A DNA stretch of 64,000 nt, taken from assembly GCF_050920705.1 (NCBI RefSeq), contig NZ_CP154799.1, forward strand, positions 1,550,001-1,614,000. Direction: 5' to 3'. The notes under the pieces are model-generated. The model saw only the letters and a list, made by a program, of their open reading frames with translations. It searched no databases and was not told where the DNA came from. Origin of the DNA: Regnicoccus_A sp014224355 (GTDB lineage: Bacteria; Cyanobacteriota; Cyanobacteriia; PCC-6307; Cyanobiaceae). Positions 17,332 through 25,292 of the stretch are shown in pieces; within the stretch, counting starts at the first letter, position 1, and the number at the start of each line of letters is the position of its first letter. The translations under genes and the position numbers were made by a program.

Positions 17332-17370
17332 GGCTAGCTGATCAGGCTAGCTGATCAGGCTAGCTGATCT
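17332..17370. repeat. 13-bp tandem repeat, three copies
   Basis: GGCTAGCTGATCA occurs twice exactly and a third time with the last base changed to T. Each unit contains the palindromes CTAG/AGCT and TGATCA. The array sits just upstream of the Phd antitoxin start and between it and a broken VapBC copy, so it could be an operator for autoregulation or a by-product of the duplication. Confidence 0.7.
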
Positions 17371-17387
17371 GGTGCCCCTTCAGGCCT

Positions 17388-17660
17388 TCAAGATCTGGCG
17401 GGTGTGATGAGCTGCAGCCCAGGAAAGGTCTGCCGATAGCGGTGGGCATCACGGGTGAGCAGCCCGAAGCGCTCGTTCACCGCATGGGCACCGATCAGGA
17501 AATCCGGCAGGATCATTTGACGTGGGCCACCTCTGGAGCTGTAAGCAGCATGGGCGCGGGCCGCCAGAAAGGCGGCTTCTCGGGGAATCAGGGCCAGGAT
17601 CGCGTCGGTACTGAGCCCGGAGCGCGGCTGGGAGCCTGTCGCGCGTAGATCGCGCTCAGC
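17388..17660 (-). pseudogene. Chimeric VapB-VapC remnant
   Basis: The frame encodes the antitoxin tail QPRSGLSTDAILAL fused directly to the second half of the PIN toxin, PREAAFLAARAHAAYSS through LPDFLIGAHAVNERFGLLTRD to the end. The nucleotide sequence is close to that at 15,880-16,065 and 16,316-16,360, so this is a second copy of the vapBC module in which the antitoxin 3' end and the toxin middle were joined by a deletion. The first PIN Asp and the Glu are missing, so no active toxin is expected. Confidence 0.75.
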
Positions 17661-17684
17661 CTTTCCACAGACGCCCCTGAATCT

Positions 17685-17717
17685 GCCCAGATCCTTGTGA
17701 CTGCAAAGGATCTGGGC
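17685..17717 (+). other. Strong hairpin before the IS1182 transposase start
   Basis: GCCCAGATCCTT and AAGGATCTGGGC form a perfect 12-bp stem with a 9-base loop, ending 13 bases before the ATG. In transcripts entering from outside it could hide the ribosome binding site of the transposase; that role is inferred. Confidence 0.6.
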
Positions 17718-17927
17718 GAGAGAATGGGGCATGCACAAGCCCAAGTCCTTCCGTCCCTGGCAGCCTGAACAGACCACCCTGCTGCCGCCATCACCCAGTG
17801 ACTGGCTTTCGGATGACCACCAGGTGTATTTCCTGCTGGATCTGGTGGATGAGCAAGATCTCTCACAGGTCCTGATCCCTGCTCAGGCCAAGGATCCACG
17901 TGGAGAGAAGGGCTTTGACCCCAGGAT

Positions 17928-17957
17928 GTAGACGAAGTCTTCCGCGAAGCGGTTGAC
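17928..17957 (+). repeat. REP-like GTAG hairpin insert (copy 1)
   Basis: The insert starts GTAGACGAAGTC and continues TTCCGCGAAGCGG. It can fold as two mini-hairpins with GAA loops, GAC-gaa-GTC and CCGC-gaa-GCGG. It lies after the DPRM codons of the IS1182 transposase and supplies a stop codon. Related sequences are at 22,633 and 27,696. Confidence 0.55.
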
Positions 17958-18131
17958 GATGCTGCTGCTCTACGCCTACTGCGTGGGCATCGTCCCCTCC
18001 CGCAAGATTGAGCGAGCGTGCTACGAGGATCTGGCCTTTCGGGTGTTGACGAGCAACCAGCAGCCGGACCACAGCCGGATCAGTGAATTCCGACGCCGCA
18101 ACTGGGGTTCCCCCGATTCCGTGGACACTGA

Positions 18132-18901
18132 TCAGGGGTTCACAGGGGTGAGTGTAGAGGTCGCGATGAACCTCTGCTCACAGTCGATCGGACTGAGGTA
18201 ACCGATCGTTGAATGGCGCCGTTCGCGGTTGTAGTAACCCTCGATCCAGAAGGCCAGATCACGCTGGAGTTGCTGGGGAGAGATCAGCTCCTCTCGATTG
18301 TCATCGAGGTCTAACTCCAGCTTGAGGGTGGAGAAGAAGCTCTCCACCACGGCGTTGTCCCAGCAGCATCCTTTGGCGGACATGCTGCAGCCGATCTTCT
18401 GCTCTCTGAGCAGATCGCGGTAGTCGGTGGCCCGGTACTGGGCAGATTCAACCGATCAATGCAACACCTGTTGCATGGTTGAGAGTAGGTGATGTCGCCG
18501 GCCCAGCAGCGGTTTGGAGCCGGCGGCGCGAACTCCTGCTGCAGCAGGTTCTCCACCACCCCAGCAGCCCCGCCACTGCCCTTGGAGCAGGGCCGGAACG
18601 GCTTGCGCGTCCTGGCCCTGAGATCAGCACGGCGCATGAGCCGGGCGACACGGTGGCGTCCGATCGGATGCCCTGCAGCGCGCAGCTCCTGGTGGATCCG
18701 CGGGGATCCGTAGAAACCACGGTGCTCCCGGAACACTGCCTCGATCTCAGCTGTGAGCCGAGCGTTCTCGGCCGCCCGCTTTCCCGGCGCCTCCTGCCGC
18801 TGCCGCCAGGCATAGAACCCGCTGCGGGCCACCCCCAGCTGCCGGCACAGCCAGGCCACCGAGTGTCGATCAGCAAGCTCATCGATCAGGCGAAACCTCA
18901 C
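18132..18901 (-). pseudogene. IS3-family OrfB transposase with internal deletion
   Basis: The N-terminal half is intact (RFRLIDELADRHSVAWLCR, HRGFYGSPRIHQELRA, PNRCWAGDITY), which includes the first catalytic Asp. A palindromic segment then replaces roughly 60-70 codons that normally carry the second Asp, and the frame is lost. The last part, MSAKGCCWDNAVVESFFSTL and LAFWIEGYYNRERRHSTIGY, with the catalytic Glu and the RRH block, is in another frame. It cannot make a full transposase. Confidence 0.8.
18449..18481. repeat. Palindromic insert at the OrfB deletion junction
   Basis: An 8-bp perfect stem, ATGCAACA and TGTTGCAT separated by CC, is enclosed by CAACC and GGTTG arms. The segment is unlike any part of OrfB and lies exactly where transposase coding sequence is missing. 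Confidence 0.55.
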
Positions 18902-19215
18902 GGCGGCAGCTGCTCCTTGGCAAAGTGCGGTGCCGCCAGCCTGAAAAAATCCTTCTCCCTCCTGAGCTCTCGGTTCTCCTTGCGGAGCCGGTTGAGCTCG
19001 GCGCGCTCCTCGCTGGTGAGGAGCCCCTGGTCGCCAGGAAGAGCCTGGCCCCGGTCAATGCGGGCTTGCCGGACCCAACGGGCCAGGCTGCTGGAGGGAA
19101 GCCCAAGCCGCTGGGCAACGGCGTTGCAGGAGAGCCCCTCCTGCAGACAGAGCTCCACGGCCTCCGCCTTCTGCTGCGCCGTGAACCGGCGCCGTGTTCT
19201 GGTGGGGTTGGTCAT
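18898..19215 (-). CDS. IS3-family OrfA
   Basis: The 105-residue protein has the helix-turn-helix start RRRFTAQQKAEAVELCLQEG and LSCNAVAQRLGLPSSSLARW, then a leucine-zipper-like stretch RAELNRLRKENRELRREKDF. These are the DNA-binding and multimerisation parts of IS3 OrfA proteins. Its end overlaps OrfB by four bases. Usual IS3 elements make OrfAB by -1 frameshifting; here OrfB is broken, so OrfA alone could at most act as a repressor. Confidence 0.8.
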   Translation of the reverse strand: MTNPTRTRRRFTAQQKAEAVELCLQEGLSCNAVAQRLGLPSSSLARWVRQARIDRGQALPGDQGLLTSEERAELNRLRKENRELRREKDFFRLAAPHFAKEQLPP

Positions 19216-19428
19216 CGATGGACAGTCTGATGGTCATGGCATGACCCCTATCGACTTGTCCTCAAAACAGGGGGAACCAACCCCACCCGGGGGCTACCCC
19301 GCTTCCTGTTGCGGGGCATTGAAAAGGTGAACGGCGAGTGGCACCTGATCGCCGCCACGCACAACCTGTTGAAGTTGTTCAGATTCCGCCGATCACAACA
19401 ACAGGCGCTGGTGGCAGCATCGGGATGA

Positions 19429-20034
19429 AGGGCAGCAGACCTGGCCAGATCGACCAGGGCTGAGGGTGCCGCCGAAAGGCACTGTCTGCAGAACCCCAGG
19501 CGTCTGCATCCATGCATTGGCTTACCTCAGAGGGGTGATTAGACGTGGCCAGACGCCGCTGCCCTATTGGCAACAAATTCTTAACGTCTACAGGCTCTGG
19601 AGCTTCAGAATTGAAGTAGCTCACGGGCGGCGTTTATGGACAATAGCGTAGTTCTCTTAAGCTTAGTCAAGAGACAATGCGCATCTGCCTGCAATTATTG
19701 GACCGTACGCATGTCAGGATAAATAAAAAAGTTTATTAGAATTAATCTCCAAAAAAAGAAAGACAAGTGGTTCAGCTTATTCGTTAGCGGAGCGATACGT
19801 AGAACTATTTTTTTTGTGAATGGCGACATGCCGGAACAGTGTCGTGCGCTATGAGATTTGGAGCCAAGCCGGAGTCCCTGCGGGTGGTTATGTATCAAAT
19901 GGTTGGTGCTGTAATCGTTAATGGTGTAATCACTGATATTGACTTTGCAGAACCTTGTTGGAGAACCCATCAGGTTGTGTGAAGTGAAGCAACATGTCGG
20001 AATGTCCAACGCAACATCTGTAAGCAGAAGATGG
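19429..20034. other. No gene recognised; AT-rich stretch
   Basis: Bases up to about 19,560 are probably the end of the IS1182 element. From 19,620 the sequence becomes strongly AT-rich, with A runs near 19,720-19,765. A minus-strand frame runs through 19,695-20,174 but overlaps the exported-protein gene and has no family features. This stretch lies downstream of that gene's stop. Confidence 0.5.
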
Positions 20035-20808
20035 TTACGACTGATGGCTAGTTGGTAGGCCGCTGGCACTTCTGAGTCGATATCTTTTCCTAGCGGTCGC
20101 AAGAACGCTGATGGGTGCAAGCGCCAAGAATGGGGGAGGAGCTGGAATAACATCTTCAATCTGACCAGGGCCAATGTAATAAAGCCTCTTGTTGGCTAGC
20201 TGGCCGCCGCTGCTGGAGGCAAGAGTATTATCGAAACTATATTGACCAAGGCCAGTAAGTTCTAGGGTAGAAGAAGCTGGTTCGCTCAAATCTTCATTGA
20301 AATACAGGGCTACCCATGAAAATCGAGGCTGGTTGCCATCGGTAACCACGTTACCGTAAGGATTCGAGCCAAATCCATTAACTCCTGTAGCTATTCCGCC
20401 TGTGTTGCAATCTGAGAGTGCAGTAATACAAAGAACTACGTACGACGATGTATCCGTTGGATTAGCTAGAGAGCTAGTAGAGTAAAATGAAAATTGATCA
20501 AAACCTGCGAAACTTGGAGGGAGGGTGCCATTATTCTGATAGGTTACGTCTGCGATGTTGGCGGTGCCGCCACCTGAATTAATATTGATATTCCAGGCCG
20601 TAATTCTTTGGTCGACTGACAGAGTAGGATCGTAATCAAATGTCCCAGAAATAAACCCAGTCCCTGCAGTTGAACCGGCTGGGACTGCGGGTGATACACT
20701 GTTTAACTGAGCGTTAAATGAAAAGGTTGTAAGAGCCATGCAGGGCTGAGCTGCAAGGCTTGAGGCCGCAAGGATTGTTCCAAGTGATACGATTTTTGCG
20801 AGATTCAT
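20035..20808 (-). CDS. Exported protein with PEP-CTERM-like (PAP) C-terminal sorting tail
   Basis: The 257-residue product has a signal peptide (MNLAKIVSLGTILAASSLAA, cleavage likely near AQPCMA-LT). The middle is rich in Ser, Thr, Asn and Gly, like cyanobacterial PEP-CTERM surface proteins. The end reads VIPAPPPFLALAPISVLATA followed by RKRYRLR: a PAP motif, a hydrophobic stretch and basic residues, the tripartite form processed by exosortases. About 15 residues follow the basic cluster, which is longer than usual. The gene is AT-rich and flanked by IS remnants. The exosortase gene lies 11 kb away. Confidence 0.65.
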   Translation of the reverse strand: MNLAKIVSLGTILAASSLAAQPCMALTTFSFNAQLNSVSPAVPAGSTAGTGFISGTFDYDPTLSVDQRITAWNININSGGGTANIADVTYQNNGTLPPSFAGFDQFSFYSTSSLANPTDTSSYVVLCITALSDCNTGGIATGVNGFGSNPYGNVVTDGNQPRFSWVALYFNEDLSEPASSTLELTGLGQYSFDNTLASSSGGQLANKRLYYIGPGQIEDVIPAPPPFLALAPISVLATARKRYRLRSASGLPTSHQS

Positions 20809-20949
20809 ATTTTCAGCCAGAATTTAAATAATTATAGTCATATTGCCATTGCTTGCATCCTTTGACGGTATTGAGCGTGCCTCTTCGTCGACTGGCACAT
20901 CTAGGTTGGTCTGCCTTTTTAGGCATGCGTTCAGGGTGGCCCCGTAACG

Positions 20950-21480
20950 TCACGCCCCCCGCAGATGCGGCCCTTGCAACAGTGCGAAGCTCAGGTCCGC
21001 CCCGGCAACATCCACCTGACCCAGATCGGTGAGCTGATTGAGGCTGCTGCGGAAGTCGACTTCGACCACCCGCGCATCCCACCACACATTGTCGGCTGCC
21101 AGCACGCCCCGCACGCACCAGCGGTGCAGGCTCGCGCCGCTGAAATCCTCCCCATGCAACCGTGCGGCGGAGAGGTCGGCACTGTGCCAGAAGGAACGGG
21201 CCGCCTTCAGTTCCGAGAGATCCGCCCCCCAAAGCAGCGCCTGCTGGAAACAGCGGTCTTCCACCCGTGCCCCATGCAACGAGGCATGGTCGAAGCGTGC
21301 CTACTTGAGCCGACTCTCAGCTCGCAGCCCGAGAGGTCGAGATCCACACCATCCAGGTCTCCGAGGCGCAGCCCTCGCAAGCTGCGTTCGCCCCGCGCCA
21401 AGCTGGCACGCAGGCCGGACAGATCCGTGGGCAGCGCGTCGGCGTCGGGGAGTGATGATCAGCCATTTCGTACTCGCCAT
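20950..21480 (-). pseudogene. Pentapeptide-repeat-like protein, degraded
   Basis: Reading the minus strand, PTDLSGLRASLARGERSLRG and LGDLDGVDLDLSGCEL are in one frame, then SRLK, a TAG stop, ARFDHASLHGARVEDR, LLWGADLSELKAARSF and SADLSAARLHGEDFSGASLH are in another. The A(D/N)LSxA pattern is that of pentapeptide repeats, which form a right-handed quadrilateral helix. A frameshift and a nonsense codon near 21,300 break the gene. Function is not evident. Confidence 0.5.
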
Positions 21481-22071
21481 CAGGTTGTACACCTCCGAGT
21501 GGACCACCTCGTAGAATCCCAGATGGCCCTCCGCTCGGTGCTTCATCACCGCCGTCACGTTAAGCGGCCCCTCCCCCGCAGGGTATCGAGAACCGCAAGA
21601 CGCTTGGGCTCGGAGAACACCTTGAAGCCCTCGGCGGTGGAGAGTGGATAGTAGAGGAGAGTTTTTCGGTAGAGGGAATCGCCGGGAGGGACGGATGCTG
21701 GGCTGCGCGTCGTGCCCGGCACCCTCAAACGACTCAATGGGGTCTGTATCTTGCAGGCGTGATGACGGGATTATTCGGTAAGGACTGTTGGGGCCAGGTC
21801 TGCAACACCGAGATGTCAAGGCGACCCAACCCCCCGTGAACGATCAACGGGAGAACCTTGAGGCACTGCGTTCAGCCGGACCGGCTGCGCGACTCATCTC
21901 CGTGCGGGAGACGGCCAAGGAGCACTTGCAGTTGATCGGAAGCGTGCAAGATGGCCCGCCGGCTTGGTGACTCAAGCCGTACCCTGGTGGCCGAGGGCAT
22001 TGAGATCGACCTGCCGAAACAGAGCATCCAGCAACCAACTCCTGGTTATCCCTCGGCTGGTGATCGCACCA
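21481..22071. other. No intact gene recognised
   Basis: Minus-strand fragments such as AEGFKVFSEPKRLAVLDTL and EGHLGFYEVVHSEVYNL look protein-like but are in different frames and were not matched to a family. The stretch joins the pentapeptide remnant to the Wzc remnant and is probably decayed sequence. Confidence 0.4.
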
Positions 22072-22441
22072 CTGCAACCAATCCTTGATCCCCTTGGACC
22101 AGCGCTTCCTGTTGTCGCGATTGGGGATCAGCGCCCCGGCGCCCTTGGCTGAGGCTGCAGGGTCGCTGTCCCTTTCGCTGTCGTAGTTGAAGGCCGTGCT
22201 CGGTTCCACGACTGCAGCGCCATCGGTGTAGCTGCCGTAGCCATACTTTTTATAGCCATACACACTGCCTTTGTCCCCGCTGGCGACGCGGGCATTGGTT
22301 ACCACCCCCAGCAGAGGTGCTCCTGCCGCGCGGATGCGTTCCATGGCCTGGACAGGCAGTTGCCGGTCAACCTTGTTCAGAGCCACCACCAGCAGGATGC
22401 CGTCGAGGTTTTCGGCCAACTGGGAGTGTTCGGCGACGACT
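22072..22441 (-). pseudogene. C-terminal remnant of a Wzc-type tyrosine kinase
   Basis: From the IS481 boundary the frame reads AEHSQLAENLDGILLVVALN, KVDRQLPVQAMERIRAAGAP, LLGVVTNARVASGDK and then a Tyr-rich tail YGYKKYGYGSYTDGAAVVEP, ending KGIKDWLQ. This matches the last part of the intact kinase gene at 27,992 at most positions but is clearly diverged. The Walker A part is absent. An IS481 copy ends at its 5' side, so IS insertion or recombination removed the rest. Confidence 0.75.
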
Positions 22442-22461
22442 AGGTGTGATTTCTCACCAGG

Positions 22462-23372
22462 TCATTCAGCGATCAGCAGTCGCTGCAGGGATTGCTGAGG
22501 GGTGAGGCCACCGAGAGCCATGTGGCACCTGTGGCCGCTATAGATCCCCAGATACCGAGGTAGCCAGCGGTTCCGCTCCTCGGAGGTCTGGTAGGTGATC
22601 ACGTAGGCCCATTCCGCCAGGATAGTTTTGATGTAGACGAAGTCGGCCGGAGGCCATAACGCTCGGCCTTGCCGTTGGTTTGTGGCGTATAGGGCTTGGT
22701 GCGGATGGGTTTCAGATCCAATGCCTGACAGGCCTTTCGCCAGTCACCGGAGCGATAGGCGGGGCCGTTGTCCGAGAGGATCCGTCGACAGGTGATCCCC
22801 TTCTCCGAGAACCAGCCGACTGCCCGGGCCAGGAACCCAACGGTCGTCGCTCTCTGCTCGCCTGTGAGCACCTCGACGTAGGCCAGGCGGGTGGCGTCGT
22901 CGATGGCGACGTGCACCTTCTCGTAGCCGGCACCCGGTGAGCAGCCTTGACGGCGGTCACCGGTGATCCGATGGCCGATACGCTCGAAACGGGCCAGCTG
23001 TTTGGTGTCGACATGGATCATGTCGCCCGGGCGCTCCCACTGATAGCGCTGCACTGGCTTCTTGGGCTCCAGATTCCTGAGCCGGCCAAGCCCCAGAGCT
23101 TTCATCGCCCGACCAACCGACGAGAGGGGCGCCTTGAGAGCCTTGGCGATGCGGCGGAGCGTGCAGCGCTGGTGCCGTAGATCCACGGCCTGCTGCAGTT
23201 GCTGCGGATTGAGCGTCCGCCGCTGGGTGCGGCGAACACTCCGTCGATCCGCCAGTGCCGTTACGCCACCATCACGGAAACGCGCCAGCCACTTGTAAGC
23301 ACTGCGCAGGCTGATCCCGGCTTGCGCCGCAAGGGCCTTGAGCGGCTCGCCCTCATTGAGGTGGCTATGCAT
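22462..23372 (-). pseudogene. IS481-family transposase, disrupted
   Basis: The product agrees closely with the intact IS481 transposase at 26,111, but the N-terminus lacks about 17-20 residues in frame (MHSHLNEGEPLKALAA). After TPQTNGKAER a REP-like insert replaces five bases and shifts the frame; the true continuation, FIKTIL through PQQSLQRLLIAE, is readable down to the stop at 22,462. The DDE residues in MIHVDTKQLARF and SDNGPAYRS are present, but the catalytic Glu region is separated from its C-terminal domain. Confidence 0.8.
22633..22660 (+). repeat. REP-like GTAG hairpin insert (copy 2)
   Basis: GTAGACGAAGTC is followed by GGCCGGAGGCCATAAC. It can form GAC-gaa-GTC and GGCC-gga-GGCC mini-hairpins. 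Comparison with the intact IS481 copy shows it replacing GAACC between GTTTTGAT and GCTCGGCC. Confidence 0.6.
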
Positions 23373-23520
23373 GGTGTGTGAGGTCTTGGGACGGGCGGTG
23401 ACACCCCGACCCTGGCGACCTCACACCTGTGATCATCGGGTTACCCCACCAGCTCAGGGCTGACCCACCTCACACCTGGCCGAGCTTTTCGTGCTCTCCA
23501 ATGGATCTGTCGCCTTGCGC

Positions 23521-23613
23521 TGATGGGGCCAACCAACAGAACGGCATCGTGACTTGATCAGGAGCCTGGCCTATCGGTCCCATCACAGGTCTGTCCGGCT
23601 GTCCTGTTGGTTG
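23521..23613 (+). ncRNA. Candidate IS110 bridge RNA / left-end structured region
   Basis: Upstream of the IS110 transposase, CAACCAACAG (23,530) and CTGTTGGTTG (23,604) form a perfect 10-bp stem around 64 bases. TGATGGG (23,521) and CCCATCA (23,579) form an alternative stem. IS110 elements are known to encode a bridge RNA in the non-coding end next to the transposase, with loops that pair to target and donor DNA. Position and folding fit; loops were not matched to DNA. The stretch 23,429-23,520 shows nothing else. Confidence 0.45.
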
Positions 23614-23639
23614 CTTTTTCCCACCACCATCAGGCATCG

Positions 23640-24722
23640 ATGGCATCTGCAACCCTGGCACAACCTCAGCCTGACGATGCGTTTGACGTCGTCATAGGTA
23701 TTGATACGCACCGAGACTTCCACGTCGCGGTGGCTTTAGCGCCGAACGGCGGCAAACTTGATGAGTACCGGATCCCGACAATCCAACAGGGCTATCGAGC
23801 CCTGATCGGCTGGACTGAGTTGTTCGGCAGCAGGCCGGTGTTTGCCATGGAGGGCACGAGCTCCTTTGGAGCTGGCCTCTGCCGCGAACTCCTGGCTGCC
23901 GGCTTTTCCGTCATCGAGGCCAATCGGCCTGATCGCTCTACCCGCCGGCGACGGGGGAAGGATGACTTCATCGATGCTGAGGTCGCTGCCAGGGCTTTCC
24001 TGGCAGGCACCGCTATGGCGATCCCCAAAAGCGGTGCCGAACACGTGGAGATGATCCGCATGCTCAAGGTCGCCAAGGATTCGGCCATCGACTGCCGCAC
24101 CAAGGCCATCAACCAGATTCGTGCCCTGCTGGTGACGGCACCGCCGGCCCTGCGGGAGCGCCTGGCAGGGCTGAGTCGTGGCGAACTGATCTCAACCTGT
24201 GCGGCCTTTAGGCCTGCTGAGCTGGCATGTCCGCTGATGGCGGCGAAACGGGCCTTACGCAGCCTGGCCCGTCGAATTCAGGCTCTGGACCACGAGCTCG
24301 CCGAGCTGCTGAGCGACCTCGATACCCTCACCCAGGCTGCTTGCCCTGGCTTGCGGCAGTCCTATGGGATCGGCGTGGATGGCGCCTCCATCCTGCTCAC
24401 GGCAGCCGGTGACAATCCTGAGCGTCTGCGCTCAGAAGCGTCATTCGCCGCGCTCTGCGGGGCGAGCCCGCTGCCAGCCAGTTCTGGCAACACCCGCCGC
24501 CATCGCCTCAACCGTGGCGGCAACCGCCAAGCCAACGCTGCGCTCCATCGCATCGCTGTCGTGCGGCTGCGCTATCACCAGGCAACCAGGGACTACGCCG
24601 AACGGCGCAGGGGAGAGGGACTGAGCAACAAGGAGATCCTCCGCTGTCTTAAGCGGTTCATTGCCCGCGAGGTATTCCACATCCTCAGGGGCCGTCCTCC
24701 ACTGAGAACTGCCGCCACCTGA
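23640..24722 (+). CDS. IS110-family transposase (DEDD recombinase)
   Basis: The 360-residue protein has the RuvC-like N-terminal domain DVVIGIDTHRDFHVAVAL (first Asp), FAMEGTSSFGAGL (Glu) and RRRGKDDFIDAEVAARAF (the paired Asp residues). The C-terminal transposase_20 part reads LRQSYGIGVDGASILLTAAG and FAALCGASPLPASSGNTRR, with the catalytic Ser region. No frameshift is visible. An upstream ATG adds 11 residues but is less like relatives. IS110 enzymes act with a bridge RNA and make no inverted repeats, so element borders cannot be set from this sequence. Confidence 0.9.
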   Translation: MASATLAQPQPDDAFDVVIGIDTHRDFHVAVALAPNGGKLDEYRIPTIQQGYRALIGWTELFGSRPVFAMEGTSSFGAGLCRELLAAGFSVIEANRPDRSTRRRRGKDDFIDAEVAARAFLAGTAMAIPKSGAEHVEMIRMLKVAKDSAIDCRTKAINQIRALLVTAPPALRERLAGLSRGELISTCAAFRPAELACPLMAAKRALRSLARRIQALDHELAELLSDLDTLTQAACPGLRQSYGIGVDGASILLTAAGDNPERLRSEASFAALCGASPLPASSGNTRRHRLNRGGNRQANAALHRIAVVRLRYHQATRDYAERRRGEGLSNKEILRCLKRFIAREVFHILRGRPPLRTAAT

Positions 24723-24903
24723 ACTGAAATCCAAGGAAAGCCCAGGCTCCCGCTCAGGTGCCTGTCCTCTCAGAGCGGCGGACGGGCACTTGGGTGGATG
24801 AGAGCCGGCAGCGTGACCTCACCAACGCAGCAACAAGCCGCTGGAGGGGCTTGACAGTTTATAGAAGCATCTTTTGTCAGCCAGAACAACCTGGTGGCAC
24901 TAC

Positions 24904-25080
24904 ACACCCAGCTAGCGGTTCGTCGGTGCGCTTACGACGCTCCGCGCCGAGTACGGCCGCTACCTCATCCTCGATCAGCTGCTCCAGGTCCTGGCGAAAC
25001 AGCTCGTGGATCAGCTCTCCGCCGGGGCTGCCATCGAAGATCCCGCCAAGCAGAGGTGCCAGAATTGGGTCTGGGCATGG
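24904..25080 (-). pseudogene. IS256-family transposase, N-terminal remnant
   Basis: The minus strand reads GGELIHELFRQDLEQLIEDE then VAAVLGAERRKRTDEPLAGC, resembling the start of IS256 (mutator-type) transposases, whose N-terminus has LxxxLxQxLxExEAxxxxGAxxYER. The rest of the gene is absent on both sides. The bases from 24,723 to 24,903 and from 25,081 to 25,292 show no gene. Confidence 0.55.
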
Positions 25081-25292
25081 TTCGACTGGTTGAGGTGGTT
25101 CTCGAACCGGGTCGCTGGCCTGGCCACCCTCTATAAAGACGGACATCGGATGTGGCGTTCTGGCAGCAACGAATACCCAGATAATATTCCTCAAATTTAC
25201 AAAAATGAGGGCGGCTGACTTGAATAACAATTCCCACAAATTTCAAAAAATAGTCAGAAACGTGAGAACTGACGTTCGAGCGAGAGTGCAAT

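Larger units (their letters stand above)
18106..19278 (-). mobile_element. IS3-family element (degraded), inserted in the IS1182 gene
   Basis: Imperfect inverted ends match: GGTTCCCCCGATTCCGTGG at the left and, on the other strand, GGTTCCCCCTGTTTTGAGG at the right, followed in both by GACA and AGGGGT blocks. It encodes an OrfA and a broken OrfB on the minus strand. IS1182 coding sequence resumes shortly after its right end. Confidence 0.7.
17731..19428 (+). pseudogene. IS1182-family transposase, interrupted and degraded
   Basis: The N-terminal part (LPPSPSDWLSDDHQVYFLLD, KGFDPRM, LLLYAYCVGIVPSRKIERA, LTSNQQPDHSRISEFRRR) is typical of IS1182 transposases. After KGFDPRM a 30-base insert places a TAG stop in frame. 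The gene is then cut by an IS3 element. On the far side, from about 19,292, PRFLLRGIEKVNGEWHLIAA and LFRFRRSQQQ form the conserved C-terminus. The catalytic middle is missing, so the gene had already suffered a deletion or lost it during insertion. Confidence 0.75.
22442..23428 (-). mobile_element. IS481-family element (defective copy)
   Basis: The ends AGGTGTGATTTCTCACC (left) and, on the other strand, AGGTGTGAGGTCGCCAGGG (right) match those of the intact copy at 26,058. It lies in the opposite orientation to that copy. Its single gene carries two lesions. Confidence 0.7.

Noticed and set aside
17332..17370. A CRISPR array.
   Set aside because: Units are 13 bp, directly tandem with no spacers, and no cas genes are seen. 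No other array was noticed in the window.
18449..18481. An integron attC-like site.
   Set aside because: The arms do not fit RYYYAAC/GTTRRRY core sites and no integrase or cassette array is near.
19695..20174. A minus-strand frame of 159 codons in AT-rich DNA.
   Set aside because: It overlaps the end of the exported-protein gene in another frame, has no recognisable domain, and reads like random AT-rich sequence.
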